The position numbers were made by a program, and so were the translations under genes. From the NCBI GenBank assembly GCA_020249505.1, contig JADCFN010000003.1, positions 62,001-126,000 of the forward strand: a DNA stretch of 64,000 bases. Direction: 5' to 3'. Source of the stretch: Roseomonas sp. (lineage in GTDB: Bacteria > Pseudomonadota > Alphaproteobacteria > Acetobacterales > Acetobacteraceae). Below the pieces are notes generated by a model, which had not been told where the DNA came from, ran no database searches, and was given only the letters and a program-made list of their open reading frames with translations. Each line of letters starts with the position of its first letter. Position 1 is the first letter of the stretch. This document shows positions 52,185-59,776 of the stretch, piece after piece.

Positions 52185-53275
52185 ACGTTGAACCTGAACA
52201 GCATCACATCGCCATCGCGCACGACATATTCCTTGCCTTCCACGCGCATCTTGCCGGCTTCCTTGGCGCCTTGTTCGCCATTCAGCGCCACGTAATCATC
52301 ATAGCCAATCGTCTCGGCCGCGATGAAGCCGCGTTCGAAATCGCCATGGATCACGCCTGCCGCCTGCGGCGCCTTCATGCCCTTCAGGATCGTCCAGGCG
52401 CGCGCTTCCTTCGGCCCCACGGTGAAATAGGTAATCAGCCCCAGCAGCGCATAGCCAGCGCGAATCACACGATCCAACCCGCTATCTTCAAGCCCAAGGG
52501 AAGACAGAAACTCGCCCCGATCCGCCTGCGCCATTTGGCTGATTTCCGCTTCAATGGCGGCTGAGACCACCACCGCCTGCGCGCCTTCCGCCTTGGCACG
52601 TTCAAAGACGCGCGCGGATTGGGAATTCCCCGTGGCCGCAGAAGCTTCTTCCACATTGCAAACATAAAGCACCGGCTTTGTCGTCAGCAATTGCAGCCGC
52701 TTCGCAGCTTCTTCTTCACCTGCTGGCACTGCCGTGCGCGCCGGGCGGCCCGCTTCCAGCGCTGCCTTGATCGGGTCAATCAACGCCATCTGCGCCAGCG
52801 CTTCCTTGTCGCCACCGCGCGCGCGCTTCACCAAACCCTGCGCGCGTTTTTCAAGGCTATCCAAATCCGCCAGCATCAATTCGGTTTCAACCGTCTCGGC
52901 ATCGCGGATCGGATCAATGCTGCCTTCCACATGCGTCACATCGCCATCTTCAAAGCAGCGCAGCACATGCACAATCGCATCCACTTCGCGGATATTGGCA
53001 AGGAATTGATTGCCAAGCCCTTCACCCTTGGAAGCGCCACGCACCAGCCCCGCAATATCCACGAATTCCAAACTCGTCGGCACGGTTTTTTGCGATTTGC
53101 CAATGCGCGTCAGCGTATCCAGCCGCGCATCCGGCACCGCCACGCGCCCGACATTGGGTTCAATGGTACAGAAAGGATAATTCGCTGCCTGCGCCGCGGC
53201 GGTTTGCGTCAGCGCATTGAACAGCGTGGATTTGCCGACATTCGGCAGGCCCACAATACCGCAATTGAAACCCAT
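52181..53275 (-). CDS. ychF: redox-regulated ATPase YchF
   Basis: 364 residues from the ATG at 53275 (16 codons inside the longest open frame; family N-terminus [16 protein letters not shown]). The P-loop GLPNVGKST is followed by switch segments and by VCNVEEA, the NxxE version of the G4 motif that makes this Obg-family protein prefer ATP. A central coiled coil and the C-terminal TGS domain ([25 protein letters not shown]) follow. It binds ribosomes and affects oxidative-stress responses and translation. It follows the unknown alanine-rich gene by 2 bp and pth lies upstream in the same run. Confidence 0.96.
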   Translation of the reverse strand: MGFNCGIVGLPNVGKSTLFNALTQTAAAQAANYPFCTIEPNVGRVAVPDARLDTLTRIGKSQKTVPTSLEFVDIAGLVRGASKGEGLGNQFLANIREVDAIVHVLRCFEDGDVTHVEGSIDPIRDAETVETELMLADLDSLEKRAQGLVKRARGGDKEALAQMALIDPIKAALEAGRPARTAVPAGEEEAAKRLQLLTTKPVLYVCNVEEASAATGNSQSARVFERAKAEGAQAVVVSAAIEAEISQMAQADRGEFLSSLGLEDSGLDRVIRAGYALLGLITYFTVGPKEARAWTILKGMKAPQAAGVIHGDFERGFIAAETIGYDDYVALNGEQGAKEAGKMRVEGKEYVVRDGDVMLFRFNV

Positions 53276-53277
53276 CT

Positions 53278-53724
53278 TTACGCTCCCGGCGCGGCGGGCC
53301 AGGCGGCACGCAGCGCATTCCAAAATGTCTCGGCAACCACACCGGCGGCGATACGCGCGGCACCATCATCACTGATCGGCATCAAGGCTGCCGCGCGCAG
53401 ATGCGCCGAAATCTCTGGCAGCGCGAGCGCCATGCCAGAAAGCGCCGCGATGCTCGCTTCCGCCGCCCGCGAAGTATCCGCCGCATGCGCACGCACTTGC
53501 CGCGCAATCACCAATAGGGCAGCAGCCATGGCAGCGGCGCGGCGTGCTTCCTCTCGCGGCAAATCATGATCTGCCAAATCAAGCGTCGCGCGCAGCCCCG
53601 CTGCCGCCTGCGCCAGCGCATCCGCCTCACGCACCAAAGCGGCAGAGAGCAAGGCCGCACCATTGGCGCGATCTTCCGTGCTGGGGCCCATCATATCAAT
53701 GCTGAAGGCGTCTTCGGCTTCCAT
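53278..53724 (-). CDS. alanine-rich helical protein of unknown function
   Basis: 148 residues from the ATG at 53724, which overlaps the pth stop codon (TGATG) and has AGGAG upstream. Very rich in Ala, with long predicted helices (LVREADALAQAAAGLRATLDLADHD, REEARRAAAMAAALLVIARQVRAHAAD). No signal peptide, no recognised family. It sits between pth and ychF with 2-bp spacing, so it is co-transcribed and co-translated with two translation-associated genes. The pth-ychF pair is common, the inserted gene less so. No function is proposed. Confidence 0.7.
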   Translation of the reverse strand: MEAEDAFSIDMMGPSTEDRANGAALLSAALVREADALAQAAAGLRATLDLADHDLPREEARRAAAMAAALLVIARQVRAHAADTSRAAEASIAALSGMALALPEISAHLRAAALMPISDDGAARIAAGVVAETFWNALRAAWPAAPGA

Positions 53725-54320
53725 CACTTCTCCTGCGTCAGCAGCGCGATGCGTGTCATGAAGTCTTCTGTCTTCAGGCTAGCGAGCATGGGCGCGGCAT
53801 CGGCCACCGCATCCAAAAGCTTTTCCAACCACGCCTGATCCTGTTTAGCGAAATTGCCGAGCACATGGCCGGTCACCGCATCCTTATGGCCGGGATGCCC
53901 GATCCCCATCCGCACGCGCCAGAAATCGGGCGATCCAAAAGCGCGGCGCACATCCTTCAAGCCATTATGCCCCGCAACACCGCCACCCAATTTCACGCGC
54001 AGCTTGCCGGGTGCCAGATCCAGCTCATCATGAAAAGCCACCACATTCGCGGGCGGGATTTTCAGAAAGGCGGCGGCCGGCTGCACGGAATCACCGCTCG
54101 CGTTCATATAGGTTTGCGGCTTCAGCGCCAGGATGCGCTGCCCGCCGATGGCACCTTCCGCCACTTCACCCTTGAAGCGCTTGCGCCAGGGGCCGAAGCC
54201 GTGGCGCCGCGCAATCTCATCCAAGGCCATGAAGCCGATATTATGCCGCTGGCGCGCATGTTCAGGCCCTGGATTGCCAAGGCCGACCCAGAGCATCGGG
54301 GCGCTATCGCGGGCTGTCAT
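53724..54320 (-). CDS. pth: peptidyl-tRNA hydrolase
   Basis: 198 residues, normal length. Catalytic residues are visible: [17 protein letters not shown] with the Asn and His, [15 protein letters not shown] with the Asp, and [33 protein letters not shown]. It frees tRNA from abortive peptidyl-tRNA. It follows rplY (L25) in the same direction, a frequent arrangement, separated by 84 bp with two hairpins that could reduce read-through. Confidence 0.97.
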   Translation of the reverse strand: MTARDSAPMLWVGLGNPGPEHARQRHNIGFMALDEIARRHGFGPWRKRFKGEVAEGAIGGQRILALKPQTYMNASGDSVQPAAAFLKIPPANVVAFHDELDLAPGKLRVKLGGGVAGHNGLKDVRRAFGSPDFWRVRMGIGHPGHKDAVTGHVLGNFAKQDQAWLEKLLDAVADAAPMLASLKTEDFMTRIALLTQEK

Positions 54321-54337
54321 GACATCATGAACCCAAA

Positions 54338-54399
54338 AAGGGTCCGGGGGAGGCTTCCCCCGAACCCTTGATGTTCGGAAACAGGGGCGAAACCCCTGT
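54338..54399. terminator. two consecutive hairpins between rplY and pth
   Basis: First hairpin 54338-54369 has arms close to AGGGTCCGGGGGA / TCCCCCGAACCCT with a short loop. The second, 54381-54399, is ACAGGGG-CGAAA-CCCCTGT. They lie 6 bp after the rplY stop on its coding strand and may attenuate transcription into pth. Confidence 0.55.
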
Positions 54400-54404
54400 C
54401 CGGA

Positions 54405-55085
54405 TTATTTCTTCTTCGCAGGCGCCTTGGCCGGCGCGGCGGCGCCAGCAGCGGGCGCCTTCTGCTTGGTCGCTTCCACCGGGCCAGGGGCTGCAGCCGG
54501 CGCGGCATCATCAACCACGGTCGGCGCGGCGATGGACGCCACCATGAAGTCGCGGCCCACGATCACTGGTTTGGTGCCGAACTGATCCTTCACGGCCGAC
54601 CAACGCAGGCCCGCACCGATCTGCGCTTCGGCCAGATCAAGCTCAAACTTCTCGGGCACCGAATCCGGGTCCGCCAGCACTTCGATTTCGCGGCGCACCA
54701 CGTTCAGCACGCCACCCGCCTTGATGCCGGGGCAGGTTTCTTCATGCAGGAAGGCCACCGGCACCTTCACGCGAATGCGGGACCCAGGCGCCAGGCGCTG
54801 AAAATCCACATGCAACGGACGATCCGTCACAGGATGGAATTGCACATCGCGCATCAGGCAGCGTTCCGTATCGCCGCCCTTCACCGCAACCTCATAAAGG
54901 TGCGATTGCCAGCCGGCCTTGTGCAATTCCTTCATCACATCGCGCGGGTCGAGGGCGATCAGGGTCGCCTCACGCTTTGCGCCATAGATGACAGCGGGGA
55001 CATGCCCCTCACGCCGAGTTGCGCGTGCCGCCCCCTTACCGGCCCGCCCGCGCGCTTCGGCTTCGATCCGTACAGTCTGGACCAT
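54405..55085 (-). CDS. rplY: 50S ribosomal protein L25/general stress protein Ctc
   Basis: 226 residues from the ATG at 55085; the longer open frame upstream has no homology. The L25 domain is at the N-terminus (VRIEAEARGRAGKGAARATRREGHVPAVIYG, RCLMRDVQFHPVTDRPLHVDFQ) and the TL5/CTC-type domain follows (IRVKVPVAFLHEETCPGIKAGGVLNVVRREIEV). The last ~35 residues are an Ala/Pro/Lys-rich tail. It binds 5S rRNA in the large subunit. Ahead of it lies a 370-bp gap holding the broken DUF2892 start codon. Confidence 0.95.
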   Translation of the reverse strand: MVQTVRIEAEARGRAGKGAARATRREGHVPAVIYGAKREATLIALDPRDVMKELHKAGWQSHLYEVAVKGGDTERCLMRDVQFHPVTDRPLHVDFQRLAPGSRIRVKVPVAFLHEETCPGIKAGGVLNVVRREIEVLADPDSVPEKFELDLAEAQIGAGLRWSAVKDQFGTKPVIVGRDFMVASIAAPTVVDDAAPAAAPGPVEATKQKAPAAGAAAPAKAPAKKK

Positions 55086-55457
55086 TGTCCGTGCTCCTTC
55101 GGGTTTTGATGGTGCCGCAAGGCGCACCCAGGCGCCAAACAGCAACGCTGGCCTCCAGGGGTGCCAGCGCTGCGGGGTTTCTAGGGGAAGGGAAGGCGGG
55201 GCGCAAGCGCTGCCCATGAATTCTTGATACAGCGCAGGCCAAGTCCGTAAGACATGATTAAATTAGCAAACTCCTGATAAGTGGTTTTGAAGCATGACAC
55301 GCAATGTCGCCAGCGTTGACCTTGCTCAGGGCCTCGCGGCCGATGAAGCCCGGCTTTGTCCAGGCTAACGGCATAGGCCTGCCCAGGCTTAAAAGGCGTC
55401 TCGTCGGGGAAGAAGGATCAAAGGAGACGGATGGCTGCGGCAGCGGCGACGGCTCTT

Positions 55458-55763
55458 TCAGGCTGCGATGCCGGCCACGCGCAGCAGCGCCATCGCCGCC
55501 ACGCCGCCCATCATGCTGACCGTCATGTTACGCGTGACAAGCATCAGCACCGCGGTGATCGCCGCCGCGATCCAGCCGGTGACGCCCCGCGACAGCAGGT
55601 CGGGCACCACCAGCGCCACCAGCAGGCAGCCCGGGATGGCGTTGAACATCGCTTGGCCGATCGCATGGCGCTCCAGGTAGCGGCCGGCGTACAGGCCGCC
55701 CAGGCGGATGAACAGCGCCATGGCGGCCAAGCTGGCCAGCAGCAGCCACTCGCCGTTGGTCAT
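55458..55763 (-). CDS. azlD: AzlD-family branched-chain amino acid exporter subunit
   Basis: 101 residues from the ATG at 55763, which overlaps the azlC stop by 4 bp. Three or four hydrophobic segments (WLLLASLAAMALFIRLGGLYAG, AIPGCLLVALVVPDLL, IAAAITAVLMLVTRN, MGGVAAMALLRV) match AzlD. With AzlC it forms a small exporter of branched-chain or related amino acids. It lies in the inserted segment. The longer open frame upstream is a shadow inside azlC. Confidence 0.9.
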   Translation of the reverse strand: MTNGEWLLLASLAAMALFIRLGGLYAGRYLERHAIGQAMFNAIPGCLLVALVVPDLLSRGVTGWIAAAITAVLMLVTRNMTVSMMGGVAAMALLRVAGIAA

Positions 55764-56515
55764 GTCCGCTCCACCGCGCCGGCGCCTCCGGCTGCGGCCG
55801 CGGCGCGCGCCTTGCGGTCGGCATGCAGCGCCGCCGCGCCGGCCGCCAGCGCGCCGGCCAGGGCGCCCGCCACCATGTACCAGCCGCCGGACAGCGCGTT
55901 CTTGGTCAGGCAGGCAACCAGCGCGGCCACGAACCACGGCAGCAGGTCCACGCGCGTCGAGCGCCACAGCGCGATCAGCAGGCACAGGAACACGCCGAGG
56001 ATGGCGAAATCGAGCCCCCAGCGCCGCATGTCAGCCATGTCGAGCGCGGCGAAGTAGCCGCCGACGTTGCCCAGGGTGTAGGCGCTGATGATGACCAGGC
56101 TGCCCCCGAACAGGAACGCCGGCGTGGTGCCCTTATTGCGCCGCTCATCGGCGATGGTCATCGCCCAGCTGGAGTCGCTAGTCATGTGCAGCGCGAAGGC
56201 CTTACGAAAGAACGACAGTTCGGCCAGCACGCCACGCAGCGAGGCCGCGATCAGCGCGTAGCGCAGGTGCACCGCGAAGCCGGCGACCAGGATGGGCATC
56301 AGGTCGGCCGAATTGCTCCACATCTGCAGCGCAATCGCCTGCACCGACGCACCGGTAATGCCCAGGCAAAAGGCCACGAGATAGGGCAGGCTCCAGTGCG
56401 CCTGGTGCGCGAGCGCGCCCATCACAAACGAGAACACGAGCACGGCGAGGCCAGGCACCAGGCAAGCGCGCGCGCCGCGGCCCATCTGGTCGAAAGATAG
56501 CAGCGACGCGTTCAT
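55760..56515 (-). CDS. azlC: AzlC-family branched-chain amino acid permease
   Basis: 251 residues, about seven or eight transmembrane helices (CLVPGLAVLVFSFVMGALAH, LPYLVAFCLGITGASVQAIALQMW, FLFGGSLVIISAYTLGNVGGYFA, FAILGVFLCLLIALW, GALAGALAAGAAALHADRK). The overall pattern is AzlC. It forms the large exporter subunit with AzlD. The 3' end overlaps azlD. A GNAT acetyltransferase gene lies 19 bp upstream in the same direction, suggesting one operon. Part of the inserted, compositionally distinct segment. Confidence 0.9.
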   Translation of the reverse strand: MNASLLSFDQMGRGARACLVPGLAVLVFSFVMGALAHQAHWSLPYLVAFCLGITGASVQAIALQMWSNSADLMPILVAGFAVHLRYALIAASLRGVLAELSFFRKAFALHMTSDSSWAMTIADERRNKGTTPAFLFGGSLVIISAYTLGNVGGYFAALDMADMRRWGLDFAILGVFLCLLIALWRSTRVDLLPWFVAALVACLTKNALSGGWYMVAGALAGALAAGAAALHADRKARAAAAAGGAGAVERT

Positions 56516-56534
56516 GCTGTCAGGAGGTCAGGTG

Positions 56535-56999
56535 TCACGCCGGCTCCAGGCTCTTTTCCATCACGATGTTGCAGCGCGCGTACAGCGGGTGCGGGCCTTC
56601 CGACACGGTGCGAAAGCCGAACTTGCGGTACAGGGCGACGGCGGAGCCGAGCACCGTGTTGGTGTAGAGGCGCACGTCGGTCGCGCCCATCTCCTTGGCC
56701 CGCTGCAGGGCCGCTTCCATCAGCGCGTTGCCGTAGCCCTTGCCGTGGGCCTCGGGCTCCACCGCCATGCGCGCAAGCTGCAGGAGCTTGGGGTTGTCCT
56801 TGTCCCGGAACAGCGCGCAGACGCCGACGACGCGGCCGCTGTCAGTTAGCGACAGAATATGCCCGCCGTCCTCGACGATCTTGAAGGGGTGCTTGGCGAG
56901 GTTCCGGTCACCCTCTTCGAGCGCGAAATACTTGGTGATCCACTGCTCATTGAGGCGAATGAAATCTTCCGAATGACGCTCCTGGTCAAACTCGATCTT
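56535..56999 (-). CDS. GNAT family N-acetyltransferase
   Basis: 154 residues from the ATG at 56999 (GGGAG upstream); a longer start at 57041 is possible. The acetyl-CoA-binding motif A is LLQLARMAVEPEAHGKGYGNALMEAALQRAKEMG, with Q/R-x-x-G-x-G/A as HGKGYGNA, and motif B follows as YRKFGFRTV. Substrate is unknown; with azlCD next to it, an amino acid or amine is possible. First gene of the azl operon on the inserted segment. Confidence 0.88.
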   Translation of the reverse strand, partial: KIEFDQERHSEDFIRLNEQWITKYFALEEGDRNLAKHPFKIVEDGGHILSLTDSGRVVGVCALFRDKDNPKLLQLARMAVEPEAHGKGYGNALMEAALQRAKEMGATDVRLYTNTVLGSAVALYRKFGFRTVSEGPHPLYARCNIVMEKSLEPA

Positions 57000-57058
57000 C
57001 ATGGATTGCGAACTCCCGCTTCCTACTTTTTGCGTAGACATTGCAATGTTGGTGCAGC

Positions 57059-57357
57059 CTAATCGTAATTGCGATCGAGGTAAACGACGGGATAGCCGGC
57101 GGCGAAGCGGCGCTTCATCTTCTCGTACTCGCGCTCCCAGCCCGGCGCCCGCCGATGCAGTCGGTGAACAGGCCCACCGTCACCGGAGTGGGCGCTTGCA
57201 TGAAAATAGTGCCCCAGGAGGTGCACAGCTTGTCGACGAAGTCGCCGACCAGCACGTGGTTCTCGATGTTGGGCAGCTGCATTGTCTCGCCAAACAGATT
57301 GCGCAGCGCGGTGAGCGACTGGAACAGCCGCAGGCAGGCCAGCCCGGCGCCGGTGCC
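57059..57357 (-). pseudogene. 3' remnant of an unidentified gene at the insertion border
   Basis: From the right border inward, the minus strand reads GTGAGLACLRLFQSL, NIENHVLVGDFVDKLC and GLFTDCIGG in one frame. After a frame change it continues as PGWEREYEKMKRRFAAGYP and ends DRNYD at 57059. There is no start: the frame is cut at the junction with the DUF2892 relic. I could not name the family. It is probably a gene truncated when the segment was moved. Confidence 0.55.
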
Positions 57358-57531
57358 GACTCAGGATTGGGGCCGCTTTGTGTTGTTGGCACTCGGTGCC
57401 TTCGGGTCTTTGGGTTCGTGGGGGCAATTGGTCTGGTGCCCATCGCCACTGCGCTGATCGGCTGGTGCCCCGCCGATCCGCTGCTTGGCATCAATACCTG
57501 CGCCCGTAAAAGCTGAGACCCGAACGGGATT

Positions 57532-58104
57532 TCAGCCAAGCTGGGGCAAATGGCTCGGCGTAATGGACCAAACCGGGCCCGAGGCCGGCGGTTCGCACCA
57601 TAGCGGCAGCGCATTGGGCGTGCGCACATTTGGCACATGCCCAAGCGCGAGCCTAAGCGCGCGGAACAGCGCGCCATGCGCCACCACCAAAACAGGGCCT
57701 GGCTTGGCGGTGGCGCGGTTCACCGCCGCCACGGCGCGGTCATGCAGGGTTTGAAAGCTCTCCGCCCCTTCCGGCGTGAAGCTGCCTTCAATCCAGCTAT
57801 CATACCAATCGCCCATGGGCCGGCCTTCTTCCACGCCGAAGCCCACTTCCATCAGCCCCGCATCGGTCGCGACCGGAAGCGAAAGCGCTTCTGCCACAAT
57901 TTCAGCCGTATGCAAGGCACGGCTGAGCGGGGAGGCGATGATGGTCACGATCCCGCGATCTACCAACGCCAAGGCCGCGCGCTGCGCTTGGGAAATCCCA
58001 ACCGCATTCAGCGGAATATCCGTATGCCCCTGGCTCAGCCCTTCGGCATTCCAATCGGTCTCGCCATGGCGGAGGAACCAGAAGGCGGCTGGGTTCAGGC
58101 TCAC
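57532..58104 (-). CDS. histidine phosphatase family protein
   Basis: 190 residues from a GTG at 58104 that overlaps the GST stop codon (GTGA) with GGAAGG seven bases upstream. The phosphohistidine motif is FLRHGETDWN (residues about 9-18), the second catalytic region is SPLSRALHTAEIV and the second His is in VVAHGALFRAL. It is phosphoglycerate-mutase-like and cytosolic; sugar phosphate or nucleotide-related substrates are possible. It is translationally coupled to the GST gene. It lies immediately right of the DUF2892 relic. Confidence 0.9.
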   Translation of the reverse strand: MSLNPAAFWFLRHGETDWNAEGLSQGHTDIPLNAVGISQAQRAALALVDRGIVTIIASPLSRALHTAEIVAEALSLPVATDAGLMEVGFGVEEGRPMGDWYDSWIEGSFTPEGAESFQTLHDRAVAAVNRATAKPGPVLVVAHGALFRALRLALGHVPNVRTPNALPLWCEPPASGPVWSITPSHLPQLG

Positions 58105-58718
58105 GAAAGGCCTTCCGCCTTCATCGTGCGCTGCACGGCGGGTCGCGCATTCATCCGCGCATAATGCGCAGCTACATTGGCCGGCAGCGGCTTGTTCAAG
58201 CGGGCAGACCACCAGAAGCTGACATAGAACAGCGCGCTATCGGCGAAGGAATATGTGCCGGCAAGCCATTCGCGGCCTTCCAGCGCCTTATCCATCACGC
58301 CAAGGCCCTTTTGGAAAATTTCCTCGCCACGCGCCTTCACCGCTTCATGATCCGCTTCCGTCGGCGCGAAATTCGCCGGGCGGAACATGCGCGAAAAACC
58401 CTGCATATGCATGGTGGCCACGCAGTAATCGGTCGCTTCCAAAGCCCGCGCCTGCGCATCCGTGCCGGATGGCATCAAGCCGGCGGAGGGAAAGCGCGAC
58501 GCCAGCCAAAAGGCAATGGCGGGGTATTCCGTCAGCACGGACCCATCATCGCGTTCCAGGGCGGGCACCTTGGATTTCGGGTTCACCGCCACAAAACCCG
58601 GCTGGAATTGCGCACCTTCGCGCAGATTGACGGCCACCGCTTCATAAGGCGCGCCAATTTCTTCCAGCATCACATGGATGCCGATGGAACACGCCCCCGG
58701 CGCATAAAATAGTTTCAT
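58101..58718 (-). CDS. glutathione S-transferase family protein
   Basis: 205 residues. Thioredoxin-like N-terminal domain with the beta-class active-site region YAPGACSIGIHVMLEEIG (Cys10) and the cis-Pro SKVPALERDDG, then LTEYPAIAFWLASRFP. The helical C-terminal domain starts near residue 88. It conjugates or reduces electrophiles with glutathione. Coupled to the downstream phosphatase gene. It starts 26 bp after the end of prs and shares its direction. Confidence 0.92.
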   Translation of the reverse strand: MKLFYAPGACSIGIHVMLEEIGAPYEAVAVNLREGAQFQPGFVAVNPKSKVPALERDDGSVLTEYPAIAFWLASRFPSAGLMPSGTDAQARALEATDYCVATMHMQGFSRMFRPANFAPTEADHEAVKARGEEIFQKGLGVMDKALEGREWLAGTYSFADSALFYVSFWWSARLNKPLPANVAAHYARMNARPAVQRTMKAEGLS

Positions 58719-58744
58719 GATTGCAACCCCTTCAAGATATTTTT

Positions 58745-59677
58745 CTAATTGAACAATGAGGAGACCGAGCTTTCCTCACTGATCCGCTTCATCGCTTCCG
58801 CGATCAGCGGCGCAATCGTGAGCTGGCGGATATTGCGCGAAACGCGCACGGCTTCTGTCGCCTGGATGCTATCCGTCACGGTCATCATCTCAACCGGTGC
58901 CGCGCCAATCCGCGCCACGGCACCGCCCGAAAATACCCCATGCGTCACATAAACCCCAACCGACCGCGCGCCATCCTTCAATAGCGCCTCAGCCGCGTTG
59001 CAGAGCGTGCCGCCGGAATCGACAATGTCATCCACCAGCAGGCAATCGCGGCCTTCCACTTCACCGATCACATTCATCACTTCGGAAACGCCGGCACGCG
59101 GGCGGCGCTTGTCAATGATCGCCAAATCAACACCCAAGCGCGCCGCAATCGCACGCGCGCGCACCACCCCGCCCACATCGGGGGACACGATCATCAATTC
59201 GCGCCCCGCATAGCGTTCCTGAATGTCGCGCGAATAAAGGGGGGCAGCAAAAAGATTATCCACCGGAATGTCGAAAAACCCCTGAATCTGCGCCGCGTGC
59301 AAATCCATGGTCAGCACGCGGTTCGCACCCGCCGCCGTGATAAGGTTGGCGACCAGCTTCGCGCTGATGGGCGTCCGCGGGCCTGATTTCCGATCCTGAC
59401 GCGCATAGCCGAAATACGGAATCACAGCGGTTATGCGCCGCGCACTGCCGCGCTTCAGCGCATCCAGCGTGATCAGTAATTCCATCAGATTGTCATTGGC
59501 GGGATAGGAAGTGGATTGGATGACAAAAACATCCTCACCACGCACATTTTCATGAATTTCGACAAAAACTTCCAAATCGGCGAAGCGCCGGATGGAGGCA
59601 TTGGTGAGCGCGATACCGCAAGCGGCGGCTACAGCTTCGGCCAGGGGGCGGTTGCTGTTGCAGGCAACAATCTTCAT
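58745..59677 (-). CDS. prs: ribose-phosphate pyrophosphokinase
   Basis: 310 residues from the ATG at 59677. Typical PRPP synthetase landmarks: the N-terminal [62 protein letters not shown], the flexible loop KRRPRAG and the ribose-5-phosphate loop [10 protein letters not shown]. It makes PRPP for nucleotides, His and Trp as a cytosolic hexamer. It lies upstream of GST and the phosphatase gene on the minus strand; a leader of about 100 bp separates it from the ABC-F gene. Confidence 0.97.
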   Translation of the reverse strand: MKIVACNSNRPLAEAVAAACGIALTNASIRRFADLEVFVEIHENVRGEDVFVIQSTSYPANDNLMELLITLDALKRGSARRITAVIPYFGYARQDRKSGPRTPISAKLVANLITAAGANRVLTMDLHAAQIQGFFDIPVDNLFAAPLYSRDIQERYAGRELMIVSPDVGGVVRARAIAARLGVDLAIIDKRRPRAGVSEVMNVIGEVEGRDCLLVDDIVDSGGTLCNAAEALLKDGARSVGVYVTHGVFSGGAVARIGAAPVEMMTVTDSIQATEAVRVSRNIRQLTIAPLIAEAMKRISEESSVSSLFN

Positions 59678-59776
59678 GCCGGGGGGACTCCGCACGCAGG
59701 GGCAGTGACTTGTTAGGGACGCCTACCTAGCAATGTGACGCTTTGGTGTAAATCGCACGCACCAGATTGCGGCAGA

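Larger units (their letters stand above)
55331..57365. mobile_element. 2,035-bp inserted segment with azlCD, GNAT and a gene remnant
   Basis: Bounded by the 6-bp direct repeat CTCAGG and lying inside the DUF2892 gene. It holds azlD, azlC, a GNAT gene and the tail of an unidentified gene, all on the minus strand. Codon usage (many GGC, CTG, GTC endings) is unlike the surrounding genes and suggests another high-GC proteobacterium. No transposase, integrase or inverted ends were seen, so the mechanism is unknown. An assembly chimera cannot be excluded from sequence alone. Confidence 0.6.
55294..57516 (+). pseudogene. DUF2892 (YgaP-like membrane) gene disrupted by a 2-kb insertion
   Basis: The ATG at 55294 opens MTRNVASVD, the typical DUF2892 N-terminus, and the C-terminal half lies at 57366-57516 (IGLVPIATALIGWCP, LLGINTC). 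The two parts are separated by 2,035 bp flanked by the direct repeat CTCAGG (55325-55330 and 57360-57365). Joining at that repeat keeps one frame through RFVLLALGAFGSLGSWG. A one-base shift in a run of five G at 57420-57424 then separates it from the final IGLVP part. The intact protein would be a ~62-residue two-helix inner-membrane protein. Confidence 0.75.
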
